This document shows, in pieces, positions 47,814-59,640 of a stretch of 64,000 nucleotides of DNA; position 1 is the stretch's first letter, and each line of letters opens with the position of its first letter. The stretch comes from Branchiostoma belcheri (Eukaryota; Chordata; Leptocardii; Amphioxiformes; Branchiostomatidae). The DNA is taken from positions 859,601 to 923,600 of the forward strand of contig NW_017803379.1 of assembly GCF_001625305.1 (NCBI RefSeq), written 5' to 3'. The notes beneath the pieces are model-generated. The model had not been told where the DNA came from. It searched no databases and saw only the letters and a list, made by a program, of their open reading frames with translations. Made by a program: the position numbers and the translations under genes.

Positions 47814-50800
47814 CTATACAGATGTATCTTGAAGGGAATTTTCGCTATCTTGTAGGAGAACCCGGCAAACTGCTTCAAGTGCATCAAATCTTTCTATAGA
47901 AGCTACATTCTGAAGGAGTTCCCTGATGGTACAGTTATTTCTTGTCTGCAGAAGCTGAAGGAGGTTCTTCATTTCTTGAAGATTATCTCTCTTAGCTCCC
48001 TCAACCTTGAATCTGTCTGCGAGATGTACCCAGTTGGAGTGCACTCCTTCTCTGTTTGGTTCCGGGTTCAAGTGATTTGCCAGTTCATCCCTTGCGTCTT
48101 GTGAGAGCTCCTTTATGCCTTGATCTAGGTAGAAGAAAACAGAGTATATACATGTATCAATTTATTCTTGCATGTAAATTGTTCTTCACATATTTGTCAT
48201 GTTAGAGGATTGTTGATTATCAAGATATTTTAGGAGAACAGAGATGTTACATTAGTGAATATGAAAAGTTGAAATCATGAAATGTCCTTTTAAGAATCCT
48301 TACTTCTACAAATAAAAAGTTTTGAAAATTGCTCCATGAAAAATAGGAAATGAAGATTGCACAGCAAATTTTTCTATCATGCGGCAATGACTTTCATTGC
48401 TACATAGAACTATAGAACACTTTATCTGTTTAGTAGGAGTACAGAAATTGAGCTTACCCCCACACTTGTTACATGCCCTGTTAAACAGGTTTCGAATTTC
48501 GTCAGTCATCTCCTGCAGTTAAAAGGATAGGGGAGACATCAATGTACCTGCCAATCCAGTATACATAGATGTAAATTCATATCAAGGAACATTACATAAT
48601 GTGAAACTGGAAAGGAATTTGCAACTGACAATCAGAGCTGTTGGACTAACCATTTTTGCTTCTGTTGATGACTCATGATCACTGGGTAGTCGAGCAGTTT
48701 GATTCACCAAACGTCCATCAGGCATCTCCACCACTGGTCTGGATCCTTTGTGCACATCCATCCAACCAACTGCATTTTGATGGTGACTGTTGGACAGCAA
48801 TGTCTCCCCTAGGAGAACTAGAAGAAAGGATTAGAAAAACAACAACAAATGTTTAATTGACACAAAGGATGACCCCTGAGAGATATACAGTAGAAATATT
48901 TTTTTCAATGTTCTGCAATATTGCAGGTTAAAATTTTGTTCTCTTAAAAACACTTCCTGCAAATACACATGCCTCCATAAGACAACCTTCTCAACGTAAT
49001 AAAGCAAAATTGCAGAATGTAGGATTTTTCTACTGCAATATTGTAAATCGCTCTGCAAAATGCAGAACATTGTATAATATATGTCAAGCAATATTTTCTC
49101 TTCTCTTGAAGATGATGGATCAGATAAATTGTATTGAGGCCACACCAATTTAATTTGTTGGTTCTTGGATTTTTTCAGAAAAAATATGAAGCGACAGGGA
49201 AAAAAAAAATAAAAACAGGTCTAGGCATCCTATTATAGGCTTAAATGCTACAAAATGAGCCATGAAGTCAACACAAAAGGCTGGGTTAAAATTTAAACAT
49301 TGAATTTTGAACTTTTAATCAAACCACTGCAATGATAGATGGGAAAACTGTAACTACTAGGAAGAAAAGGACTTTCCTCAACTGTTGGGGGGCAAAACAT
49401 GAGCATTTTTCAGTTGATTCAGGACCAGAATCAAATTTTTTTTTTGCAAACCAGAAAAAAACGAAGAGGCGAATCCGAGAACCAACAAATTAAATTGGTG
49501 TGGCCTGAGCTTTACAATCATAAAAAACATCAGCAATGAATCAATGAATAAGCTTCAAATATTCTTACCTTCAGCAGTTCCCCCTGGAGCTGACCACTTG
49601 ACAAATGTTGGATGACCGGCCACAGCTGGACTAGCTGCCCTGTAGGGTGTGGCATTGTTCTGTTTACAAGGTAAAGCTTCCACAGTTCCATTAATTGAGC
49701 CTTCTGAACTGCTTGAGGATGGGGAAAGCTGGGATGACAGCCTGCTCTTCTGGCTACCGTAACTACCATAGCTGGCTCTCTTTTTAGGGCTTTTGGGTCG
49801 TCTTTCGCCCTTTAAGAGTTCGGTGCCACTGGAAGGATCTGAGCAGTCATTTGCGTCCCCCTGACCCTTAGGAGCCGTGGCTGCTTCGTCTCCATTCTCG
49901 GTGTCAAGAGAACTGGTGGATGAAGCAGTGGAGGAGCTGCCGCTCTTTTGGGGGTCATCCTCTGGGCCATCCCTGTCCTCATCTTTGTTTGTGCCTGAAG
50001 CACCCGGTGTGATGCTGGAAAACAAGAAAAACTCTATTATTAATAGATTTTCAAACACTGAAACATCAAAGTCATTTTATCAAAATTTTATCTTGTTATC
50101 TAAAATTTCTACATTTTTATCGATTGCACCATTACAATAGAACTCCATATTATATAAAATTGTGGCTAAAGCTTCGTACCCATTTGGTCTCTCTGTTCTT
50201 GACAGAAGGGCATCTGTGTCTTCTTCTTCTCCTTCCTCAGTCTGTATTTCTTCTAAGTTGATGAGCTTATTGTCCCGCTGCTCAGCTTCAGGGTCATCTG
50301 TATCATGTCGATCCTTGTCTTCAGCTGCATTCAATGTTAACATGTCATTGGTAATCTATTATATGTAGATTTGCATATGATGCTGAAAAAAAATTCTGTG
50401 TTTGAGCAAACATACCTAGATTTTTATGAGATTTCACCATTGTTCATTGGCCAGCTTAAGCAACAGTTGTGTAATACTGGTTTGCATAACAAAGTCTCAT
50501 TGAAGCGACCCTCACTGCAATTAGTTTTTGGAAGAACTTGGTTGCCTTTCACTCTGCATGGAAAAAAGATAATAATGATGTTTGGTACAGATTATGAGTA
50601 CTTGAGAGCACTGCTGTCAGTTTCAGCTGCAACTCTTGGCAACCGACATTTCAAGTGATTTCATGACATTTGTATGAATTCATAAATCAACAACATAAAC
50701 GGCCACCATTTCCCTGTATTACCTCCTGCAAATGAACTGATTTGATTGTTTTAGTGACACAACTTAATTAAGCACATGACATGACTAGATGTAAACGAAC

Positions 50801-53126
50801 TCCTACCTGGAATAGAATTTGTGCCCTTATGACATGGGAGAGATCCACGTTTGTGACATTGCACTGCGATGAAGGTAAAAACTCCAAGCCCAATTAAGAC
50901 TGCGATAGTTGTCATAATTATAACTATTGGATCATAGCCACTGGAATCGGTTTCTGAAAAGCACAAATATAATATAATAATGGTTAGACAAACAGGGACA
51001 AACGGGACGAGTTGAAAAGTGATTTACAATTGTGATACTTGAACAGGCATATGCCACTTATCTTTATTGAATTCACAAGGCTGATGATTTATGATGCAAA
51101 CCAACCTAAAAAGAAAAATGCTCCACAATACGAGAGCATATTAGAATGTAGATCAGTCTATACTTCCACAGTGATTTGTAGCAAACTGACATAAAAACTG
51201 TAGTCATTGTTTTTTCTCCAGAACTTAGATTTCAAAATGTTGTGTATTTGTGCTACATGTTTGCTTACTTGATGAGAGTGCAAGGGCATCTCTGTCTGGT
51301 GTTGCTACTAATGTGTTTTTTGTTGTTGTAACCGGTTCAGTAGAAACATCCATAGGAGGCCCAGTGTTGGTTGGAATGGTTGTTTTCTGTGTATCCAGCC
51401 ATTCTTGACAAAGATAGGTGTAAGAGGGAATAACATGTTTGCAAGGAAGGCAGTTTTCCTCATCTGGATGGGTGCGGTAGAACCTGTAATCATAAAAAAA
51501 GAACTCTTTGTAAATCTAACCTTTAATATGTCAAGTCACACTGTGTGACAATAGAAATAAAACAAAGACTACTTGAAATATATTTAGAGCACTTTTAAAT
51601 ACACATATTTGTAAAGGCAAGAAAAAGGTGGACCAAGAATTTGAAGGAAAAGGAGTCTCTACTTATTCAATGCTCCTATGTCACACAGTATACCATAATA
51701 TATACACTAACCCAAAGTGGCAAAGCCCACACTGGCTGTTAGTTGTGGTGCTACAGTTGACACTGTAGTGAGAGTTGTCACACAGTTTGCATGGTTGACA
51801 CATCTCCTGGCTGGTGGAGTCTGAGAAAGTTGGCTGGGTGACATGTGGGTTAGGGTCGCATGGGATACAGGTTGTCAGGGCTCCTCGGTCAAAACCACAC
51901 GGCTGTAGAATTGAGATGGAACAATGGTGTCAAAATGGCTCTCCCCATGTCTAACAACCTGTCCCTTTAATAAGATAATAATTTTGGACTTACAAAGGCA
52001 ACAACAGCCCTCATTGTTCTCTTTCCACAATTTCTAATTATTCACAAAATGTACCAAGTCTTACAAAATCCAGCAGATTTGCCCTGTCTTTGGTACTGAA
52101 CAGCATGTTCTCTACATGAACTGTTATTATAACAATAGAAATTTAAGCACTGTCCTTGGTGCTGAAAAGCACATTCTTTGTGTGGATTTCCAAATGAAGG
52201 CAATCTCAAATCTAGACTCCCTATTTCTTCATGTGTTTCTTTGCATCTCTATCTCTTAAACTGTCCTTCATTTTTGACAACATTTGGTCTTTTGTTGTGT
52301 ACTTCTTTGTGCCTACTACAAGTTAGCAATATATACATTGGAGCTGCAAACATTTCCATAGTCTCTGTATTTGGTTGTAGCTCACAGACATTACATCACA
52401 AGAAGGTCCTAGTGTTGATGTCACACTTCAAAGAAGCCATGTGACAAGCTTCACTGGGTCAGCTGTCTACTGAGGAAGGCCAGAGTGACTGGTCGAAAGC
52501 TCTAGATGAGAGAACTAGTTTGACATGAGTTCATACTTACTCCTGAGACTCCATAACCAGGTGAACAGGTAGGGCAGGGAAGACACTGGCGGTTTTCCAG
52601 GTACTCATGTTGTCCACAAGTCGGAGCCCCTACAACTGCAGACCCTGACATCACCTACCGGTAAGTGGGGGTTATTTAGGATACTGTCAAATATTTAGGA
52701 TAACACTGTCAAATATTTAGGATAACACTGTCAAATGTCATAGTTGTTACAAAAAATGTTCATTTGGTTGTACCATGAAAAGGAGCTCTGTTGAAAGGCC
52801 CAGTGTTCCTACCAAAGGGGGTTTAGGTGAAAAAAAGGAAATATAAACAATATTACACAAATTGCATTCATGTTCTTTTCACTTGGATGCCCTTTTTAAC
52901 CAATTAGTCATCAGTATCATCATAAAACTATTTGCAGTCTATTGTTTCATTATATAATCAGCTGGGAAAAAAGAAATTCCTTACTAATTATTCTCATCAT
53001 TTGAACTACAGTGTGTAGCTTGAATCCTGGATAAGAAAAAATATAATTAAAGAAAGAAAAACAAAATGTAATTCTAAGACTTACCAGCAGTATAGCAACA
53101 GTAAGGGGTCCCCAGGCTGCCCACAT
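47814..53126 (-). CDS. TNF receptor superfamily member with death domain (EDAR/NGFR-like)
   Basis: Type I membrane receptor. Exons: 53126-53085, 52654-52541, 51902-51712, 51483-51269, 50953-50807, 50324-50180, 50014-49569, 48817-48651, 48512-48458, 48124-47814; 1833 bases in frame (610 residues). Signal peptide MWAAWGPLTVAILL. Cysteine-rich domains: CGQHEYLENRQCLPCPTC, CIPCDPNP...CQPCKLC, and NCSTTTNSQCGLCHFGFYR followed by CLPCKH, the last closest to EDAR/XEDAR/TROY. A Thr/Pro-rich stalk follows. Transmembrane helix about 195-217 (IVIIMTTIAVLIGLG), then a 290-residue acidic, Ser-rich cytoplasmic linker (DTDALLSR; SSTASSTSSLD). The death domain is about 512-600 (NWVHLADRF, LLQNVASIERFDALEAVCRVL). 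It should signal through death-domain adaptors. EDAR or NGFR orthology cannot be settled by eye. The whole cytoplasmic linker of exons 6-8 is unlike the short linkers of vertebrate members. Confidence 0.93.
48906..49072. mobile_element. MITE-like element with CAATGTTCTGCA terminal inverted repeats
   Basis: Left end CAATGTTCTGCAATATTGCA at 48906, right end TGCAAAATGCAGAACATTG ending 49072. The ends are imperfect reverse complements. No frame. It lies in the TNF receptor intron between exons 7 and 8. A partial relative is at 30491-30600. Confidence 0.65.
49138..49505. mobile_element. MITE with about 33-bp terminal inverted repeats, GGCCACACCAA family
   Basis: The left end begins GGCCACACCAATTTAATTTG at 49138; the right end, finishing at 49505, is its reverse complement for 28 bases and then with one mismatch for a few more. 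TGA flanks both sides, a 3-bp duplication. The first 11 bases are identical to the element at 11303-11758, pointing to one PIF/Harbinger-like family. It lies in the same intron as the element at 48906. Confidence 0.8.
52672..52733. repeat. Short tandem repeat, 22-bp unit, about 3 copies
   Basis: AATATTTAGGATAACACTGTCA occurs twice exactly (52690-52711 and 52712-52733; unit abbreviated by its ends) and once in a shorter form just before. It is intronic, directly upstream of the 3' splice site of TNF receptor exon 2. Confidence 0.85.
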
Positions 53127-56100
53127 AGTCCAACTCTTTCCTTGTTTGAACAGTGCTGTGTGTAAAATCCTGCAAATACGAAGAAGCTATAACGTTAAAA
53201 ATGATGATCCTAATTTAAAATCTATCTGGGAATTTGACAAATAACCGAAATTTTGGTATGGGGACATTTACAATGTTTACAACTATGTCTAGGTTCTCTC
53301 TTGCTTTTTAGTCTCAATTTCCTGCCTGTGTGCATTTCAAGAGAGCGAAAAATGCCACTGACATTTCCCCAGTGGTCACAAAAAGCCCCTAAATCAGTTA
53401 ACATGTCCGTACATGTAACTTTGAAACATGGGATTTTTGGCCGTCAGGGAATTCCCCATGACTCATGATCAGGTGCACGTTCAAACACGTCCCCTATCTC
53501 TGTAGACAGTGAAGTCGGATATTAAAATATAGTCATATTAGGATGGACAAATCATGGGAAAACTAACGCATAGTACGCTTCACATGCAATACCAAATTTA
53601 AAGCCTTAGATCTTAGATAGTCGTCTACGAAATTAAATGGACTTTGTACACCGCGTACCGAAGTAGGAAGTGACCACAGCCTACCTTTCTGTTAACTTTC
53701 ATTCGATCCGCTCTAGAATTCCGCTTCTCCAACCACGTCTGACCCAGCTAGTGAGGATAGACCAACTTAACTGATGTGTGTCAAGTCGTACGTAGCGCGA
53801 AAAGACAAATTAAGGCCGGAAAGCAGGTGAACGGGACCGCTGACGTCAGGCCAAAAAATGATGGCGGCGAAAGGCCAAAGTTCTCGGCACACGTAACGTT
53901 TTGGATGCCACAAATTGTACACCAACTCTGGATCGGGCGTTCTCGTCCTACGCAGAAAGCTGCGAATCTGCACACTTCTTGTAGGTCACCTACAAAATGT
54001 TCTGTTTTCCACAATTGTGCGCTCGGTTTGCCGCTAAGTTGGCGAATGTATAAGACGAGTGTGTGACTGGCGCATGGAGGGATTCCCCCGGTTGGGATTC
54101 CCCTTGTACTGACCTGCGATTGGTCGTCACCTAACTTCACCATGACCACAGGATAAACAGAGATTTCGTCACCTTTACCAGCTGGGAAAAATAACAATGA
54201 CTCATGTGTTTTCCACATCGTGAATGATGATCAAAGAAGCCACAGTCAAGTATATTCTTACCTTGCAAGCACAGAGTTGCTTTTCGACAAGTGTAAGACT
54301 ATGTAGCGACGTGAATCTCAGAAACGGGTCAACGTTTTCTTTTAATGGGATCTGTGGGAGGGCCTGTCTGTAGTGGGGGTGGTCTGCAGCATATGCACTT
54401 ACTAACACCCTTCTTCATCTTTGCTATACGACTGTTCACAATATGGCAAAGTATTGAACACCACTGAGCTACAAGCACTCAATAATCATTCAATCATTCA
54501 TCCACACACTCACCAAAATCCTGAGTAACATATCTCTTATCAATGCCTGGTGAGCTATCTTTTTAAGTAACACATTTGACTCATCACCCAACTAAATCAC
54601 TCAATGACAATATTTTATATTGTACAAAGGCAAACACTATCCTTAATTAACACACTGTAGGTAGTCCAGAATTGTATAATACTGGTGACAACAATTAATG
54701 CTAAATACTTTTTTGCACTGCATAGATACATCAGCACCTAAATCAAACTTGGTTCCCCTGTAAGTTTAAATGCTAACCGACCTTCCTTTGGCCATATATG
54801 ACTATGAGATCCACTGTACTGTACATATTGTGAAAGTTAGATATCTAATCAGCTCCAAGCAAAATCCAGACCATACATGAACAGTTCATCAACAGTTGAT
54901 GTGTGGAAAAGTATTGAAAATAAAATACAATTCGTCACAGCTAAATTGTTAATTATAACAAAGTTACATTGTATAATGGGTTAACATACATTCTGTGTTA
55001 TGTTACCATCATGACAAGTGTACGTGTTGTCCATAATAAAAAAAAATAATGTACAAATCCATAAATCCATTCAAATGAGGATCCCTTTTATCAATTACGT
55101 ACACGTGATTTGTAATAGTGTTTGCACACATGTGACTATAACACTGAGGTCCACCATGCAAGATGGTCACACCTGAATTGTCTTTGATATCACATAAACA
55201 ATACTACATGTAGTATATTATACACATACACATAAAATATCAGTCTACAAAGCTCAACTAAGCAGTATAGCAGCTATGACTTTACTTACAAACACTCTAT
55301 TCATTCTAATCAATCAGCTATTATTCATTATAATGTTAATTACCTTTTAAATGACTTACTTGCCACAGTAATCCCCCTCCAAATTGATTTCAGCAAACTG
55401 GCTACACCAGGGGAATACAGAATAAGCCTTCTAACCTTGAGTAACATTCAGTTGACGTCATTACAATGTACATTAACTGCAGACCGTTCAGCTTGACTGC
55501 ATAATACTGTCAATTAATGCAGTCTCAATATTAAATATTAATCAATGAAATGATTACTGAAAAAAATTTTCTTTTGAAGATTCAAATGTTACAGATTCTA
55601 CCTTTTCAAGATATATTGGCTTCAAATTTTCTGTTCTGACTTCATACATGTGTGCATGATCTAGTATACAAGTTTGATATTTTACATGTTGCTAGTTAGA
55701 TTTTCGTCTACCATTGCTACATTCGATCTATCACAAAATACAGCATCTTTAGATTCTAGTACAATATGGCACTGCCACTGTATCATGTATGGCACCTAAA
55801 CTGTGAAGCATCTGTAGTCATCTAACTTATCAGTGTTTGTATAACCATTACTGACATTTTTATAGTGTCAGAATTTTCCAAATCCATCATGTTGTAGAAT
55901 CCTGTCACTAATGATAGGACAAAAATTAGGGTCATCCTGACAAAACTGGTGTCTAATGTGAAAAAGATTGGAGAGTCCCTCATGCAATTGTCGGCTTCCT
56001 GAATTCGTCCACTCTTGCTGGCCCACAGCCAGAGCTATTTCCTGTGTCTGACATTTTGATCTCCTGTCATTCTGTCAATCTTCCCCACCATGTGCTGTCA

Positions 56101-56767
56101 ACCTACTCTGTGGACAAACAGACACATGAGCCCACAGCTCAGCCACCCAAAACAATACATCCATACCCACAGTGTGTAGAAGCAATTATGTTCAATAATT
56201 CAATCACCCTGCCAGGAGTTGAGCATGGGTTTTCTGGGATGATAGGATAAAAGCTAAGCTTGAGGCAGCCCTTGTCAGCACCTCTCTATCACAACAACAC
56301 TACCTATTACCTGAATCACATATAGCCAGGTACTTTGTATCACTCTAAGTCTCCTGTTTTCACTCTTATATATATTAACACCAAAGAATTTTTAGACCAG
56401 GTTTTTTTTTCAGAAGGATGAAAACACGGAATGAATATGCACTGTTTTTAACACATACAATTATACACAACTGAAAAGTATGTATAGACCAGAAATCCTG
56501 TATTAAAAAAGCAGGGCTACCATCAACAAAAAAGTATCCTTTCCAAGTCGGGACTGACTTTCTGATCATAAAAATCACCAACCTTCTCCAAACCCTGATA
56601 CAACAAAAACAACATCCAAGCACCAATGACCACCTGGGGCCAATAAAAGTATTACACAAAAGTGTCACACAATGTCTTGTAATAGCTTGCATAGCAGAAT
56701 GTACCAAACACCTCATTATGTAACATCGCCCCAAAATGAAGACCTCTCAACACAGAATTAATACACT
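53127..56767. other. TNF receptor upstream region and folate receptor 3' flank
   Basis: No exon supported. The part near 53640-54130 is richer in CpG and is the likely promoter area of the TNF receptor; its frame at 53781-54218 (minus) has no protein similarity. The part 54400-56700 is AT-rich and featureless apart from scattered poly(A)-like motifs. The folate receptor 3' UTR must begin at 56767. Confidence 0.4.
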
Positions 56768-58389
56768 TTACAAGAGCCTTCCTAGAAAGACTCCAACACC
56801 AAGCAGCACATAGCTCACAGTTGCAGACAACTCGCCGGCACTCGCTTGAACGATTTCCTTCGCTCTCTTACGAGCGACAGCGTTGTTTGGGTTCAGTCCG
56901 TTGAACCACTGCGTCATACATGGCTCCGTGTCGGGGACCACCGTGAAGGATCCGTCCCAGATTTTCTGGCAGAAGTTTGTCGCATCACCAAAATATTTCT
57001 TAAAAGTCTTGCACTGGTTCCCACGTGGACACTCGTTCACTCCTGAAATAATCAACACAATTTTGTCTCCACTCAGTCTTTCCATTAATATCATAATGAC
57101 TTTACACAGTGTTATTTAAATGTAGCAATGTAGCAAACTACAGAAATAAATCTATGGCTCATGATTGGTTACCCTAGCCATAGTTGAGCAAGTGATGCTT
57201 CTGATTGGTTAGGCCCTGACCAATATTTGTCTATAAGCAGGACACTTTTTAACTTGCAACAAGGATGGCACCAATGCCAAATTGTGTGCTTCCTTACCAG
57301 ATGTCCAGTTCCATCCCTTCCCCCAGTTCCCAGAGCAGGTCATGTCATCCTTGCAGGCCTCCCACCACTGGTTACAGTCAGAGACACATAGCGGCACGTT
57401 CACGAACCGCTCATTACGGATCTTCATATGGATCTGCAATTATGGTACAACAAAGGTCACTGGTCAGTACATAAGGGGTACTTCATCTAAGAGTAAAAGA
57501 GGAGGGGCTTGATTGTCACCCTTCAATCTGATCTGTCCATATTATCCTAGCTTTTTCTGAATAGATCTGGAAATCAAGTTCAACTTGGTGAATTGAAGTA
57601 GGTCTGTGTACAGTATAGGTATAGTTAATGTCACAGCTTAATGTCACAGCACACTGTCACTGGTTTAGGTAAAGGTGCTTTGCGGTGCAATTTACCAATT
57701 TAGTAAAAACCCGACCGTAACACAAAACCAACCTTGACAAGCCATGGCCCGAGGTTGGGCGAACACTCGTAGAAGCACATGTCCTGCATGAAGTGCCGCT
57801 CACACTGTGGGGACAGCTGGCCGCAGTGGTGCCACTGGAAGTTGTACGGGAACAGCTCCTCCTGGTGCATCTTCTCCGTCACGTTGGCGCGGCAACACGC
57901 ACGGTCCTTCCACGGGGCACACTGTAGCAAACAGGAACACAAAAAAGAACAATGGTTTGATCAGGGCCATGCTACACGTATCAGGGGACAAGACAGTAAT
58001 TTAAAACCTATGTTGGAGGCCCGAGGAATTTTCAAAATTGAAAGAGGGAGGGGCATATTCTAACTCCATTAAAGAATATTTCAATCTTGTGTAATAAAAG
58101 ATTCACCACTTGAAAGTCAGAGGTGTTATGAGGTGCATACATTTAACATTTAAGAAAGTCAGCTATTACTATAATGATTGTCTTATTGGACCATTCCAAT
58201 GAGCTGTAGGGGTGTCAAAGGTCTTACATTCTGATACAGGCTACCCTCCGGCCCCGGCACCTGCTTGTGGTGCATTCCATCCAGACAGCTGTTCAACAGT
58301 TGCTCCTCTGTCTTTCCATCTGTCGCTGGCTCCAGGCCCACAATGCACCAGGGCAGCAGCAGGACACACAGAACAGGAAGTGACCTCAT
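56768..58389 (-). CDS. Folate receptor family protein, GPI-anchored
   Basis: Cell-surface receptor that binds folates and brings them in by endocytosis. Coding exons: 58389-58228, 57921-57733, 57433-57298, 57042-56768; 762 bases, 253 residues, close to human FOLR1 (257). Signal peptide MRSLPVLCVLLLPWCIVG. Family landmarks: SCLDGMHHKQVPGPEGSLY, CAPWKDRACCRANVTEKMH, FQWHHCG, CERHFMQDMCFYECSPNLGPW, VPLCVSDCNQWWEACKDDMTC, NWTSG, CKTFKKYFGDATNFCQ and CMTQWFNGLNPN. The C-terminus is a small-residue site then VSYVLLGVGVFLGRLL, as for GPI anchoring. A 3' splice site at 58399 just before the start codon shows a 5' UTR intron; an in-frame Met near 58470 lies in that intron and is rejected. The folate-pocket Trp and Asp residues were not individually mapped. 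Confidence 0.95.
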
Positions 58390-58398
58390 GTCTGTCAG

Positions 58399-59499
58399 CT
58401 GGGAGAAAAGGTGAAAAAAACATTTGGCTGAATTTATCCAACATCTTTTGGCTATTAGTAAATTTTCCATACGACTCTTTACTAGTATATACTACTACTA
58501 AAAAAACAGTCATATACCAAAAAACTAGAAAGGTAACATTTGTAAAACTAATTCATAATATTCGCCATCACATGGTCTAGCCTAAGGTAAGGGTGACTGC
58601 TTTGTTTATTCTTGCTCACATTTATACACATGTAACGGTTATATGGATAAAAGTGCGTGCCCCTGCTATCTCTATCCTGACATTGCTACATACTGGTAAA
58701 ATATAACCCATCTGCCATTGTACCAGTTACCATGGTGACAGACGTCTGTTCCAGGTCATTGACCTTGTTTGTTTGGAAGAAATTTAAAGAAGAAACTGAA
58801 CAAAAACAATGTCATTCTTCTGTGAAGGTAAAAATAACAAATCAAATCAAATCAATTCGAATATCCAAGTGTTTGCAATTGTCATGACAAATAGTCATAA
58901 AATTTTCTGTTACAGTTATATAAAGCAATGCAGACAGTGACATTACATATCATACAAGGGCGTGTACAACAATAAATACTAGTTCTCTCTGGTCGCCAGC
59001 CAGCCACCCCCCTCCCCTTCCACGTGTAAACATGTTATTGTATCAGACAGGGATATAGATGCGACAGCTGCAGCTGAAATGACGCACGAGTTTTATATTT
59101 CAGGACACAGTTGCCCTGCAACGTTGGCCCATGTATGACCTTGCACTTAAGTCACCTTAATGTCAATAACCACACACAGAATCATAGTCACTGGGTGCAT
59201 ACGTACCGTTAGGGGTAGAAATCGACGGCATTTAAAACAAAAATCGTCGGTCAAAATGTGTTTTTTTCCATGCTTATGCAAATTGCATAACATGAGCACA
59301 TGGAAAACTCCACTGCAAAATCGCCGGTCGGCCCATGCGAGCTCCCACGTGCAAACGGCGAGGTTTTCTTTGCCATTTCAATACTAAAACGCTCCACATA
59401 CCTCTAGAATAAACGACGAATGTTGATAGACGAGTACAGCTATCTTGAACCAAATCTAGAAGCTGGTAAACAGTGAGCACCACGGCCCTGCAAAGATCG
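58399..59499. other. 5' UTR intron of the folate receptor gene
   Basis: No coding exon is recognised. A short TCAAATCAAATCAAATCAATTC simple repeat is at about 58837 (written here only as its TCAAA unit pattern). The untranslated first exon should lie near the CpG-rich block at 59480-59640. Confidence 0.4.
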
Positions 59500-59640
59500 G
59501 CAAGATTTTCGCGCGAATCGCATGGAGGTGAAAGGTCACGGAAGGATAGGGGCACGAAGGGGGCGCGGTCACGCGATGTGACGTCATTGGCGGGAGTTTT
59601 TAAATGCCTCTCCTTTGTATCAACGTTACGCTGTTTATTT
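59500..59640 (-). promoter_or_regulatory. Candidate folate receptor promoter (CpG-rich, CRE, CCAAT, E2F-like)
   Basis: A GC/CpG-rich block in AT-rich surroundings contains TGACGTCA (59579-59586), ATTGG (inverted CCAAT, 59586-59590) and TTGGCGGGAG (E2F-like) within 20 bases. It is about 1.2 kb upstream of the minus-strand start codon, with a 5' UTR intron in between. Orientation is inferred from that gene. Confidence 0.4.

Noticed and set aside
52420..52510. Possible retrotransposon 3' tail (ACTGAGGAAGGCCAGAG, GGTCGAAAGCT)
   Set aside because: The pattern resembles common LINE/Penelope tails, but it is short and no coding part or target duplication is visible.
53781..54218. 145-codon minus-strand frame upstream of the TNF receptor
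   Set aside because: No similarity, composition like random GC-richer DNA, and no splice link to the receptor exons.
58390..58470. Upstream in-frame Met for the folate receptor
   Set aside because: It lies before the 3' splice site at 58399, so it is intronic, and it would bury the signal peptide.
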